Shown in pieces: positions 14,720-22,791 of a stretch of DNA of 64,000 nt (positions are counted from its first letter, which is position 1; each line of letters starts with the position of its first letter). The stretch lies in assembly GCA_964509335.1 (NCBI GenBank), contig CAZDXB010000004.1, forward strand, positions 62,001-126,000, read 5' to 3'. Source of the DNA: CAZDXB01 sp964509335. Lineage in GTDB: Bacteria > Bacteroidota > Ignavibacteria > Kapaibacteriales > UBA2268. The translations under genes and the position numbers were made by a program. The notes under the pieces are model-generated. The model was not told where the DNA came from, made no database searches, and was given only the letters and a program-made list of their open reading frames with translations.

Positions 14720-17002
14720 ATGAGCGAGCAAACAAACGCAGAAAGAGAAGAAGTAAATTTGGAAGCCGAAGAATTTTTATTCTCTCCTAACGGCGATATA
14801 ATACCCGTAGGAGGCGAAAGCGTCCGTGTCTCCCCGGACGACCCTGAGCGTTTTGGGTCGAAAAGATTAAATCAAAAAGAAGTTAATGTGATTTTTAATA
14901 AACAAAAAGTAGCGTATAAATCCAATAAGAGCGGACAGTCAAGAATAGAGCGATATTTAAATATCTATAAAAGGGGTTGGGCGCTTGCAAGTCAGGCGGG
15001 GAGATTCTGGACTTTGAAATGCTGGTATTTAGACGAAAACACAAAAAGAGCGATATTTAAATGGTGCGAAGCTATAGACTATTATAGATATTCCGCTAAA
15101 GGCAGGTTGCCTTGGGGTTGGAAAACAAGCGACTTGCAAATAATTGAGTTCAAGAAAAAAGTTGGTAAAGAGCCAGCCCAGACTATTAAGACAAACGTAC
15201 ACGACGTTTTTTTTGGAAGTTACAGCGATTTTGACGGCGAATCTATTGAAGCTTTAAAAGCAAAAAGCGAAGAATACATAGTTCTTGACGAGTTAAATAA
15301 AAAGCAAGAAAAAGTAAAATCAGAAGGAAAAGAGATTGACTTTAACTCAGAGGATTTTTGGCTATATCCGGGAAACGAAATAATACCTATAAAAGGAAAT
15401 CCGGTTAGCGACGTAATTAACGACCCTAAGAAGTTTGGTTTTTCATATAGAGACGTCGAGGAATTTTCCGATAAAACGAACTACTTAAAAGACAAACCGG
15501 TAGCTATAAATAAGATTTACGACGAAGACGATATTCTTAAGAAAATGTATAAAAGGGGATGGGTTCGCTTGCAGCGGACGAAATACTACTGGATTGTCGA
15601 GTGCTGGTCCTTGGAGGATTATTATTTCACGAAAGACGTTTTATATAGCTTTTGCAAAGCATTAAAAGAAAACGCTAAGAAAAACGAAGGAAAACTGCCC
15701 GGAGTTTGGAAAACGGAGCGGCTGTATATTATAGAGTTTAAAAAGTATTATCAATTATTCCCGTTTTATCTAACCGCCGAAGCGTCGATTGACGAAATAC
15801 TAAGCGGGAAGTTGCATAAACTATATAAAGAGCGTAAACTGAAAGTAACGCAACTTGCCGGCGGCGAAGCCGAGTATTCCAAGTTGTATAAAGAAAAGGG
15901 CGAAGCATTGGGCAACGAGCAAAAGGAGCCAGATTTAAACGCAAAAGCTTTCTGGCTGTCGCCGGATAATGAGATAATACCAGTAGGATACGATTTAATT
16001 AGAACGATTATCGAAAATCCGTCGAAGTTTGGCTTATCACCCTACTATCCCAGCAAAGAAACATATTACGAATACGCCGACTCAAGGAATAATCTTTTAA
16101 AAGAGATGTATCACGCCGGATGGACTAGTATAGAGCTAACAAACAATTCTTGGTTGGCGGTATGTTGGACCTTAGACGACTATCTTTATTACACCAAAGA
16201 ACATCTAGTAGAATTTTTCAAGGCTATAAAATCGCGGCGCGAATTGCTTGAAGGGCAAATGCCAGGAGCTTGGAAAACTAATAATCTAATGATAGTCGAA
16301 GTCCAAAAGCGAGATATAAAGAAGCTTTTCCCGTCAACGAATACGACTATCGACGGATTTATTGAGGGTGAATTAGACAAAATTCTCGACGAACGAAGAG
16401 GAATGATTATGCAACGCATAAAAAGTAAAATAAGAGCGCCGTCCATATATTCTTTTTGCGATTTTAAATTCGGTAGCGTATGTTTAGATTCAGAAAGAAC
16501 ATACGCATTTATTTCAACTTACGACGAAAACCGTTCTTATTACGACAATAAAAAGCGAAGAAATGAATTGCACAAGGAGCTAAAAAATCTGAAACCCGAC
16601 TATACAAAAGAATTTGATAGCGGTTGGGAATTCACTAACGATAAAGGCGAAAAGAAAGTAATACAAGAGCCATTTTGTTTCGTAGCCGACATTAAAAAAG
16701 ATGATGCCGTTAAATTGGGCGTGAAGTACAACCAAAAGGCCATTATTTATAAAGATAGCGAGAGTTTTCAAAGAATCTCTACAAATGAGATAGACGGGAT
16801 TGGAAATATCACAAAAAAGATTGACTTACCGTCTTCTTTAACTATGGAAAATTTCAAAGAAATATACGAAGAATTAAGAGAGATAGGAAAGAAAAGAAAG
16901 TTATTATTAATCATAAAGGAGGTTGAGCCTTTCGGAAAAGTAGATTGTTATCGTCGATTAAAGCCGCATAGAGGAGACAAAGAACCGTTAAGGATTTTGT
17001 AA
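14720..17002 (+). CDS. Three-copy phage-like repeat-domain protein with DUF3293-like C-terminus
   Basis: A 760-residue protein with three copies of the domain seen in the preceding gene, at about residues 17-145, 212-341 and 410-528. Each shows (F/L)xxSPxxEIIPV, xxPxxFG, a Y-x-x-G-W segment, W-x-x-(E/K/V)-CWxL, (W/F)CKAI-like and GxxPxxWKT. The C-terminal part (about 593-690) reads TYAFISTYDENRSYY, a KRRNELHKELKNL helix, and GVKYNQKAIIYKD, which resembles DUF3293-like and phage proteins with a Y-N-Q-x-A-(V/I)-(I/V)-Y motif. The ribosome-binding site GAGGAGAAG is good. The gene is AT-rich. No catalytic motif is obvious, so I give no function; domain duplication with one single-copy paralogue next door is the main visible fact. 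Confidence 0.88.
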   Translation: MSEQTNAEREEVNLEAEEFLFSPNGDIIPVGGESVRVSPDDPERFGSKRLNQKEVNVIFNKQKVAYKSNKSGQSRIERYLNIYKRGWALASQAGRFWTLKCWYLDENTKRAIFKWCEAIDYYRYSAKGRLPWGWKTSDLQIIEFKKKVGKEPAQTIKTNVHDVFFGSYSDFDGESIEALKAKSEEYIVLDELNKKQEKVKSEGKEIDFNSEDFWLYPGNEIIPIKGNPVSDVINDPKKFGFSYRDVEEFSDKTNYLKDKPVAINKIYDEDDILKKMYKRGWVRLQRTKYYWIVECWSLEDYYFTKDVLYSFCKALKENAKKNEGKLPGVWKTERLYIIEFKKYYQLFPFYLTAEASIDEILSGKLHKLYKERKLKVTQLAGGEAEYSKLYKEKGEALGNEQKEPDLNAKAFWLSPDNEIIPVGYDLIRTIIENPSKFGLSPYYPSKETYYEYADSRNNLLKEMYHAGWTSIELTNNSWLAVCWTLDDYLYYTKEHLVEFFKAIKSRRELLEGQMPGAWKTNNLMIVEVQKRDIKKLFPSTNTTIDGFIEGELDKILDERRGMIMQRIKSKIRAPSIYSFCDFKFGSVCLDSERTYAFISTYDENRSYYDNKKRRNELHKELKNLKPDYTKEFDSGWEFTNDKGEKKVIQEPFCFVADIKKDDAVKLGVKYNQKAIIYKDSESFQRISTNEIDGIGNITKKIDLPSSLTMENFKEIYEELREIGKKRKLLLIIKEVEPFGKVDCYRRLKPHRGDKEPLRIL

Positions 17003-17131
17003 TAAAGTAAATTTAGGCAAAGTCGAATTTATCAGGCAAATAAAATTAACGTTCTATTTTGTCTCCGAAGATTATTTTTTTTGAAACGTACGTATCAAAC
17101 TAGCGCGCTAGAATATTAAGCGGATACGCGT

Positions 17132-17710
17132 TTACTGAAAAACCGTATGCTCAATCAAAATCTTCGCTCCGATGCCGATTAGGACGACGCCTCCCAGCAA
17201 TTGAGCTTTTTTGTTTAAGAATTGAGCGGAACGATTTCCTATTAACACGCCCGCAAAAGAGAAAACGAAGGTTACGAAAAAGATAATTAGCATCGGAGTC
17301 AATATTTCCGAGCCTAGCAAGCCGAAGCTAACGCCAACGATTAAGGCATCTACGCTGGTGGCGACGCCGACGCCGATTAAAGCGACAAAGTTATATATGA
17401 ACGGTTTTCCGCAAGCGCCGGAGCGTTTAAATGAATCGTATATCATATTGCCGCCTATTAAGAGAAGTAAAATGAAAGCCGCCCAATGGTCCCATTGTTT
17501 TATAACGACTTTAGATTCAATGCCGAGGAGCCAACCGAAGAAAGGAGCGCCGCCTTGGAAAATAGCTAAGATAAAAGCTACCTTTAAAGCGATTTTGATT
17601 TTAGATTTAGCGGCGGATGCGCCCGCGCACACGCTAGCGGCGAAGCTATCGAAGGACAGCCCTATCCCAATTACGCTATAAGTTAGAAAATCCAATATCC
17701 GATATAACAA
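17132..17710 (-). CDS. mntP: MntP-like manganese efflux pump
   Basis: A 192-residue inner-membrane protein with six hydrophobic segments arranged as two repeats, as in the MntP (DUF204) family that exports Mn2+. The two conserved acidic motifs are GLSFDSFAASVCAG near residue 17 and GVATSVDALIVGVSFGL near residue 115. GIESKVVIKQWDHWAAF and GGNMIYDSF are also typical. I looked upstream for a yybP-ykoY Mn riboswitch and did not see one. It lies back-to-back with the His-rich membrane protein and TonB receptor, which supports a metal theme. Confidence 0.9.
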   Translation of the reverse strand: MLYRILDFLTYSVIGIGLSFDSFAASVCAGASAAKSKIKIALKVAFILAIFQGGAPFFGWLLGIESKVVIKQWDHWAAFILLLLIGGNMIYDSFKRSGACGKPFIYNFVALIGVGVATSVDALIVGVSFGLLGSEILTPMLIIFFVTFVFSFAGVLIGNRSAQFLNKKAQLLGGVVLIGIGAKILIEHTVFQ

Positions 17711-17954
17711 TCAATTCGCGATACAAACGTAAAGCAAAATTAAAAAAATCGCGGCGTAAGGCAATAACAATTAGTTAACGCCTCTAACAACACAAAGGAC
17801 ACAAATAAAGAAAGAAATTTTGCGAGAGCTAATAATATATTTAGTTTGGCTAAACAATTATTTTATGTTAATATTATTTTGTTATATATTTGTATTCATT
17901 AGTATTGCGCTAGTTAATATGAACTTTATGAGCGAACGATAAATTGATATATAG

Positions 17955-18323
17955 ATGAGAACGACGAGTAAAATACAAAGAATAATAACGATATTAATGG
18001 CGCCGGCTATTTGCTGGCTCTTTATAAATTTCTTTTTGTTTGGGCATTATCATAAGATGCCGAACGGCGAGATAATATATCACGCTCACCCGTTTAAAAC
18101 GGCTAACGACACTGAAGCGCCGTTCAGGTCTCACAAGCATTCAAAGACTGAATATTTGTTGTTGGCTTTAACGTCGAATCCGTTTTTCTTAATTAGCGGT
18201 ATAGCGACGATAGCCTTTTTCGCGACGCCGACTGGAGAAACATCTTTATACGAGGTTAAAGAAGGATATTCAAACGAATCGTTGAAACTAGATTTTAGCC
18301 GAGCTCCTCCTTCCATAGCGTAG
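17955..18323 (+). CDS. Small membrane protein with His-rich extracytoplasmic loop
   Basis: A 122-residue protein with two membrane segments (about 10-30 and 67-92) separated by a loop rich in histidine: HYHKMPNGEIIYHAHPF and then RSHKHSKTE. Eight or so histidines in 40 residues suggest metal binding. Similar small His-loop proteins occur beside TonB receptors in Bacteroidota, as far as I recall. It is 117 nt upstream of the TonB receptor on the same strand and divergent from mntP. A role in metal sensing or delivery is an inference. Confidence 0.75.
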   Translation: MRTTSKIQRIITILMAPAICWLFINFFLFGHYHKMPNGEIIYHAHPFKTANDTEAPFRSHKHSKTEYLLLALTSNPFFLISGIATIAFFATPTGETSLYEVKEGYSNESLKLDFSRAPPSIA

Positions 18324-18439
18324 TTTCCAAAAAAAGACGAGTAAACGAATAGAGTATGTAAAAGAGCAGTTTAGAGACTGTTATTTGTCAATGAAATTAT
18401 GTGTGTTTTTAAAGAATTAAATAAGGAGCAAAAATCGCT

Positions 18440-20776
18440 ATGGACTGGGTAAAGAGAATTATATATATATTATTTGCCGTTACGTTATTTATATCTACCG
18501 CTTTAGCAAAGGAAAATAACGGCGAGACTACATCTGAAAATAATAAGGAATCAGACTCCTCTAAACCAAGCGCTTATACGGAGAAAAAAGGCGAAGAAGA
18601 AAAGATAGAGGAGAAAAGAAAACGTGGCCGTAGAGGCAGACACAGAAGACGCGGCAAAGGAAAAATGAAGCATTATAAAATAGACGACGTAGTCGTAACT
18701 GGAACGAGAACCAAGAGCTATATTAAAGAAGCGTCGATAAAGACAGAAGTAGTAACGGCGAGAGAAATTGAGACATCTAACGCGAACAACTTGTTCGACG
18801 TGCTGAAGAACGTTCCCGGCGTGAGAGTTCAGGAGCAGTGTCAGTTTTGCAATTTTACGGAAGTAAAAATGCAAGGGTTGGGGACTGAATACACCCAAGT
18901 TTTAATTAACGGCAAACCAATTTATTCGGCGCTGGCAAGCGTTTACGGACTACAGCAAATAGGAACGGCTAATATAGACAGAATAGAAATAGTGAAAGGA
19001 GCCGGTTCGGCTTTATACGGAAGCAATGCAGTTGCGGGAGTTATAAATATCATTACGAAAGAACCGTCGCGGACGCCCTCCACGAGAGCCTCGGCGCAGT
19101 TTGGTTCTTACAATACAAATAAATATGAAATATCTTCTAGTATAAAAAGCGGAGACGTCGGTTTAAACGTTTACGCTCAAAAACTAACCGGCGACGCAAT
19201 CGACGAAACATCCGAAGGAATGAGCGTAAGCGAAGTAGAAAATAAAGACGGTATTTCGGACAGAGTTTCGTCAAATTTGATCTCCGCCGGGGCGAGCATC
19301 TATTTAGACAATTTATTGTTCAAAAACGACAGGATAGTAGCGAGAGGCAGATATTTATTCGAGAAAAGACAAGGCGGAATTTTAAAGGACGATTATTATA
19401 AAAATCCGTTAACCGACGGCACCGAAAATATCGTTACCGATAGATACGAAGCTGAGTTAACATATAGAGTAAATACATCGAATAAATCGGTGTTGAGCTT
19501 GTCGGCGTCTTACGCTAATCATAGCAGAGACGCAACGAACGACACTTTTTTAAATGATTACTTAGAGATGCACAACGACACCGCGCCGGACTTGAGAGAT
19601 ATGCGCCCATACTTAGCCGACGAGAATTTACTGACGACGACTCTTATTTATAGGCATACATTAGGCGACCATTTTTTAATGTTGGGCGCGCAGAATTATA
19701 TTAACGAGTTAAAAGAGTCGGGAACTTATTTGAATATAGACGAAGAAAGCCAATACTACGGACAGCCTTACGAGTCGGAATCAGCTAAAAACGCGTTCGA
19801 GTTGGGCTTCTTCATTCAAGACGAATGGAAAGTAACGGATTTATTCACCGTTTTAGGCGGATTAAGATACGATATTCATAATTCCGAGGAGAAATACATC
19901 GCGGAACACGAAAGCGAAGAAAAGTATTTTCCGGAGACGAAATTTGACGAAACGAGCGTTAATCCGAGAATGGGATTAAAATATAAATTAACTGAAGATT
20001 TAACGCTAAGAGCTAAGGTAGGAACGGGCTTCAGACCGCCTTACGGATTTTCCGAAGACCTGCATCTTTGCAGCGGTTCGCCGAGAGTTTGGAAATCGAC
20101 CGATTTAGAGCCTGAGAAATCAATAAGCTATAATTTTTCGGCGGATTATTACGGCGATTTCTTTAGAATAGGAACGAATTTGTTTAGAACCGAGTTAAAG
20201 AACAAAATAGCTTTTTACGAAGCCGACGAAGACGCCAGAGCGATGGGTTACGATTATCAATGGGAAAACGTTGACGACGCTTACGTTCAGGGCATTGAGG
20301 CTTCGTTATCCGTTAAGTTATTCCATAATCTCGACATCGGTATGGATTTCACTTATAACGCCGGCGAATACAATAATCCGAGAGAGGATTGGATAGGAAC
20401 CGAATACGAAACGGCGAGCAAAAAAATATCGAGATTCCCGAGAACGAGCGGAAAATTTAACGTGAATTATGAACACGGCGGTTGGGTTTTAACTTCGTCG
20501 GTTAATTACAACGGTCGAATGTATATAGACTACAGAAACGAAGAAATAGACCCGGCGGTCGGCGACCAATCTAAGATAAAAGAGACCGACCCGTTTTTTA
20601 TAGTTGACTTAAGAGCGGCTAAGGAGTTTGAGAAATTCAAGCTATTTGTAGGCGCCGACAACGTATTAAACTACATTCAGCCGGAGAAGCATATAGACGA
20701 CGCGGCGTTTATGTACGCTCCGGTGTTCGGAGCTATATATTATGCCGGAATATCGGTGAAGATTTCGGGAGAGTAG
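18440..20776 (+). CDS. TonB-dependent outer-membrane receptor, probably metal-related
   Basis: A 778-residue receptor: signal peptide (about 1-23), a Lys/Glu linker, an unusual very basic stretch (residues 59-80, RKRGRRGRHRRRGKGK), then a TonB-box-like DDVVVTGTR at 82-90. The plug follows (NVPGVRV, GLGTEYTQVLINGKP, IEIVKGAGSALYGSNAVAG) and a 22-strand-type barrel ends in YYAGISVKISGE. A CxxC pair in the plug (QEQCQFCNF, Cys134 and Cys137) is typical of a receptor subgroup I associate with metal uptake. There is no carboxypeptidase-like N-domain, so it is not of the SusC type. AAGGAG lies upstream. The neighbours (His-rich protein, MntP) support a metal substrate, but the ligand is not proven. 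Confidence 0.92.
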   Translation: MDWVKRIIYILFAVTLFISTALAKENNGETTSENNKESDSSKPSAYTEKKGEEEKIEEKRKRGRRGRHRRRGKGKMKHYKIDDVVVTGTRTKSYIKEASIKTEVVTAREIETSNANNLFDVLKNVPGVRVQEQCQFCNFTEVKMQGLGTEYTQVLINGKPIYSALASVYGLQQIGTANIDRIEIVKGAGSALYGSNAVAGVINIITKEPSRTPSTRASAQFGSYNTNKYEISSSIKSGDVGLNVYAQKLTGDAIDETSEGMSVSEVENKDGISDRVSSNLISAGASIYLDNLLFKNDRIVARGRYLFEKRQGGILKDDYYKNPLTDGTENIVTDRYEAELTYRVNTSNKSVLSLSASYANHSRDATNDTFLNDYLEMHNDTAPDLRDMRPYLADENLLTTTLIYRHTLGDHFLMLGAQNYINELKESGTYLNIDEESQYYGQPYESESAKNAFELGFFIQDEWKVTDLFTVLGGLRYDIHNSEEKYIAEHESEEKYFPETKFDETSVNPRMGLKYKLTEDLTLRAKVGTGFRPPYGFSEDLHLCSGSPRVWKSTDLEPEKSISYNFSADYYGDFFRIGTNLFRTELKNKIAFYEADEDARAMGYDYQWENVDDAYVQGIEASLSVKLFHNLDIGMDFTYNAGEYNNPREDWIGTEYETASKKISRFPRTSGKFNVNYEHGGWVLTSSVNYNGRMYIDYRNEEIDPAVGDQSKIKETDPFFIVDLRAAKEFEKFKLFVGADNVLNYIQPEKHIDDAAFMYAPVFGAIYYAGISVKISGE

Positions 20777-20976
20777 TATATAAATAAAAAAATAGCAACT
20801 TGATGAGAAGAATTTTTTTTCATAAAAATTAAAATCAATTTAAATTCTATATTGAATAAATGGTCGTCGCTTAAAAATAAAAGATAACCGATAAATTTAT
20901 AGTTGTTTTATTTTAAAGCGATTATATTTATATTAGTAGTTAAGCAAAGAAAATTATCATTACCGGAGAGTAGATT

Positions 20977-22245
20977 ATGAAAGTAAAAGAACTAAGAGCG
21001 AGAAATTTTAAGAACTTTGAAAATTTAGACGTTAAGTTTAACGATTTTAATGTTGTTATAGGGGCGAACGCTTCCGGTAAGTCAAATTTCGTGGAGATTT
21101 TTAAATTCCTAAGGGACATAGCTCGTTCCGGCTTAGAAAATGCCATATCTATGCAAGGCGGGGTTGAATACCTCAGAAATATTAAAGTCGGAAAGGAAAA
21201 AGATTTAGATTTGCAAATAAGCTTGGATACAGATTTTAAATGGATAAAAAGACCTAGGAAAGAAAGCATTGAAAGCATTGTTGGTATAGAATTCAATAAT
21301 ATAGATTACGAATTTTCATTAAGGTTTCATAAAAAGGGTTCTGGATTTAGAATAATTAAAGATAGATTGATACAAGAATGTAATTTTGTTAAGCTGGAAA
21401 AATTAAAGAATAAAAAAATTAACCCGGCTAAGAAGGAAATAGGACGGGGCAAAATAGTATTATTTAGAGATAATGGAAAAGTTAAAATTGAATTAAAAAA
21501 ACCCAAGGGATTAGAATTTGAAGAAGATGATATATATCCTTCATTTTTAAAAGAAGAGAAAATAAATAAAACATCTCTTCTTCTGCAGTCGCCGTTTTTC
21601 CTTATTCCACCATATAAAGAAAGCTTTAGTAAATTATCTATTTACGATTTAGATCCTAAATTGCCAAAAAAAGCAACGCCTATTAGCGGGAAAGCCGAAT
21701 TAGAAGAAGACGGAAGTAATTTGTCGATAATTCTGAGAAATATAACTAAAGATAAGAAGAAAAAAGAGAAATTATTTAGTCTAGTTAAAGATATTTTGCC
21801 TTTTGTTGGGGATCTTAGCGTAGAAAAGTTCGCGGATAAGTCTTTGCTGTTTAAGTTGAAAGAGAAGTATTTTGAAGACGAATATTTGCCGGCTACTTCT
21901 ATTTCCGACGGAACTATAAACATAACGGCGCTTATTCTAGCTCTTTATTTCGAAGACAAACCGATAACTATAATAGAAGAACCGGAGAGAAATATTCATC
22001 CCAAACTTATGTCTAAAATAGTTGAAATGATGGAAGACGCGGCTAAAAAGAAACAAATCATTATTACTACTCATAATCCAGAAATAGTTAAGCATACGGA
22101 TATAAAAAATCTTATGTTTTTATATCGAGAATCAGGCGGTTCTTCTAAGGTCATTAAGCCGTCTGATAGAGAAGCGGTAAAAACGTTTTTAAAGAGCGAG
22201 ATAGGAATTGAAGAACTGTATGTGCAAGATTTGCTTGGGGCTTAG
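20977..22245 (+). CDS. AAA family ATPase (RecF/OLD-like) of a two-gene module
   Basis: A 422-residue ABC/SMC-type ATPase. Opening strand LRARNFKNFENLDVKF, Walker A GANASGKSN (about residue 29), signature-like SISDGTINITALILALYF, Walker B ITIIEEPERNIHP, and the switch histidine in IITTHNPEIV. The middle 150 residues are variable and have no coiled-coil hook long enough for RecN or SMC. This is the AAA_21-type ATPase often found in phage-defence pairs. The nuclease part seen in OLD or GajA is absent here; the next gene, 2 nt downstream, supplies a TOPRIM-like protein. Codon use is AT-rich (many GAT and AAA) unlike the NCG-rich neighbours, which suggests transfer. Confidence 0.88.
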   Translation: MKVKELRARNFKNFENLDVKFNDFNVVIGANASGKSNFVEIFKFLRDIARSGLENAISMQGGVEYLRNIKVGKEKDLDLQISLDTDFKWIKRPRKESIESIVGIEFNNIDYEFSLRFHKKGSGFRIIKDRLIQECNFVKLEKLKNKKINPAKKEIGRGKIVLFRDNGKVKIELKKPKGLEFEEDDIYPSFLKEEKINKTSLLLQSPFFLIPPYKESFSKLSIYDLDPKLPKKATPISGKAELEEDGSNLSIILRNITKDKKKKEKLFSLVKDILPFVGDLSVEKFADKSLLFKLKEKYFEDEYLPATSISDGTINITALILALYFEDKPITIIEEPERNIHPKLMSKIVEMMEDAAKKKQIIITTHNPEIVKHTDIKNLMFLYRESGGSSKVIKPSDREAVKTFLKSEIGIEELYVQDLLGA

Positions 22246-22247
22246 CG

Positions 22248-22772
22248 GTGAGTTATAAAAGATTATTTATTTGGGTAGAGGGAAACGACGACGAAAGGTT
22301 TTTTGAAAGCGTAATAATACCGAAAATAAAAAGCGATTATAATTTTGTAAAAATCATTAAATATTCACAAAAATCTAAGAAATACAAACAAGCTTTTATT
22401 AGTAGCATTAAAGCTATGGGAGCGGATTATTTATTTTTCTCCGACATTAACGATTCGTCTTGCGTAACCGCCAAAAAAGAGAAATTAAAAAGCGAACTAA
22501 GAAATATAGAAAGCGATAGAATAGTGATAGCGATTAAGGAAATAGAAAGTTGGTATTTAGCGGGAATTAAAAGCCGAGAATGTCAAAAGCTAAAGATATC
22601 GCCTTATAAAGCAACCGATAGCGTAGCAAAAGAGGAGTTTAATAATTTAATTCCCAAAGAATATGATTCAAGAATTCATTTTCTAAGAGATATATTAAAG
22701 AATTATTCGATTCAAACGGCAAAGAAGAAAAACAGGTCTTTCGCTTATTGCGTGGAAAAATGTAAAGTTTAA
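22248..22772 (+). CDS. TOPRIM-like partner protein of the AAA ATPase
   Basis: A 174-residue protein starting at GTG, 2 nt after the ATPase stop codon, so the two are translationally coupled. The N-terminus IWVEGNDDERFFESVI carries the conserved Glu of a TOPRIM fold; LFFSDIND supplies the acidic cluster; and VIAIKEIESWYLAG is a further conserved block. TOPRIM-type proteins cut or bind nucleic acid with Mg2+. ATPase plus TOPRIM pairs include PARIS (AriA/AriB) and, as a fusion, Gabija GajA; this one is smaller than AriB and I cannot place it exactly. The end is 19 nt from the convergent propeller-protein gene. Confidence 0.8.
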   Translation: MSYKRLFIWVEGNDDERFFESVIIPKIKSDYNFVKIIKYSQKSKKYKQAFISSIKAMGADYLFFSDINDSSCVTAKKEKLKSELRNIESDRIVIAIKEIESWYLAGIKSRECQKLKISPYKATDSVAKEEFNNLIPKEYDSRIHFLRDILKNYSIQTAKKKNRSFAYCVEKCKV

Positions 22773-22791
22773 ACCGTTAATAAAACAACTC

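Noticed and set aside
17711..17954. Mn-sensing riboswitch (yybP-ykoY) before the MntP-like gene
   Set aside because: I could not find the conserved purine-rich loops on the minus strand of this spacer.
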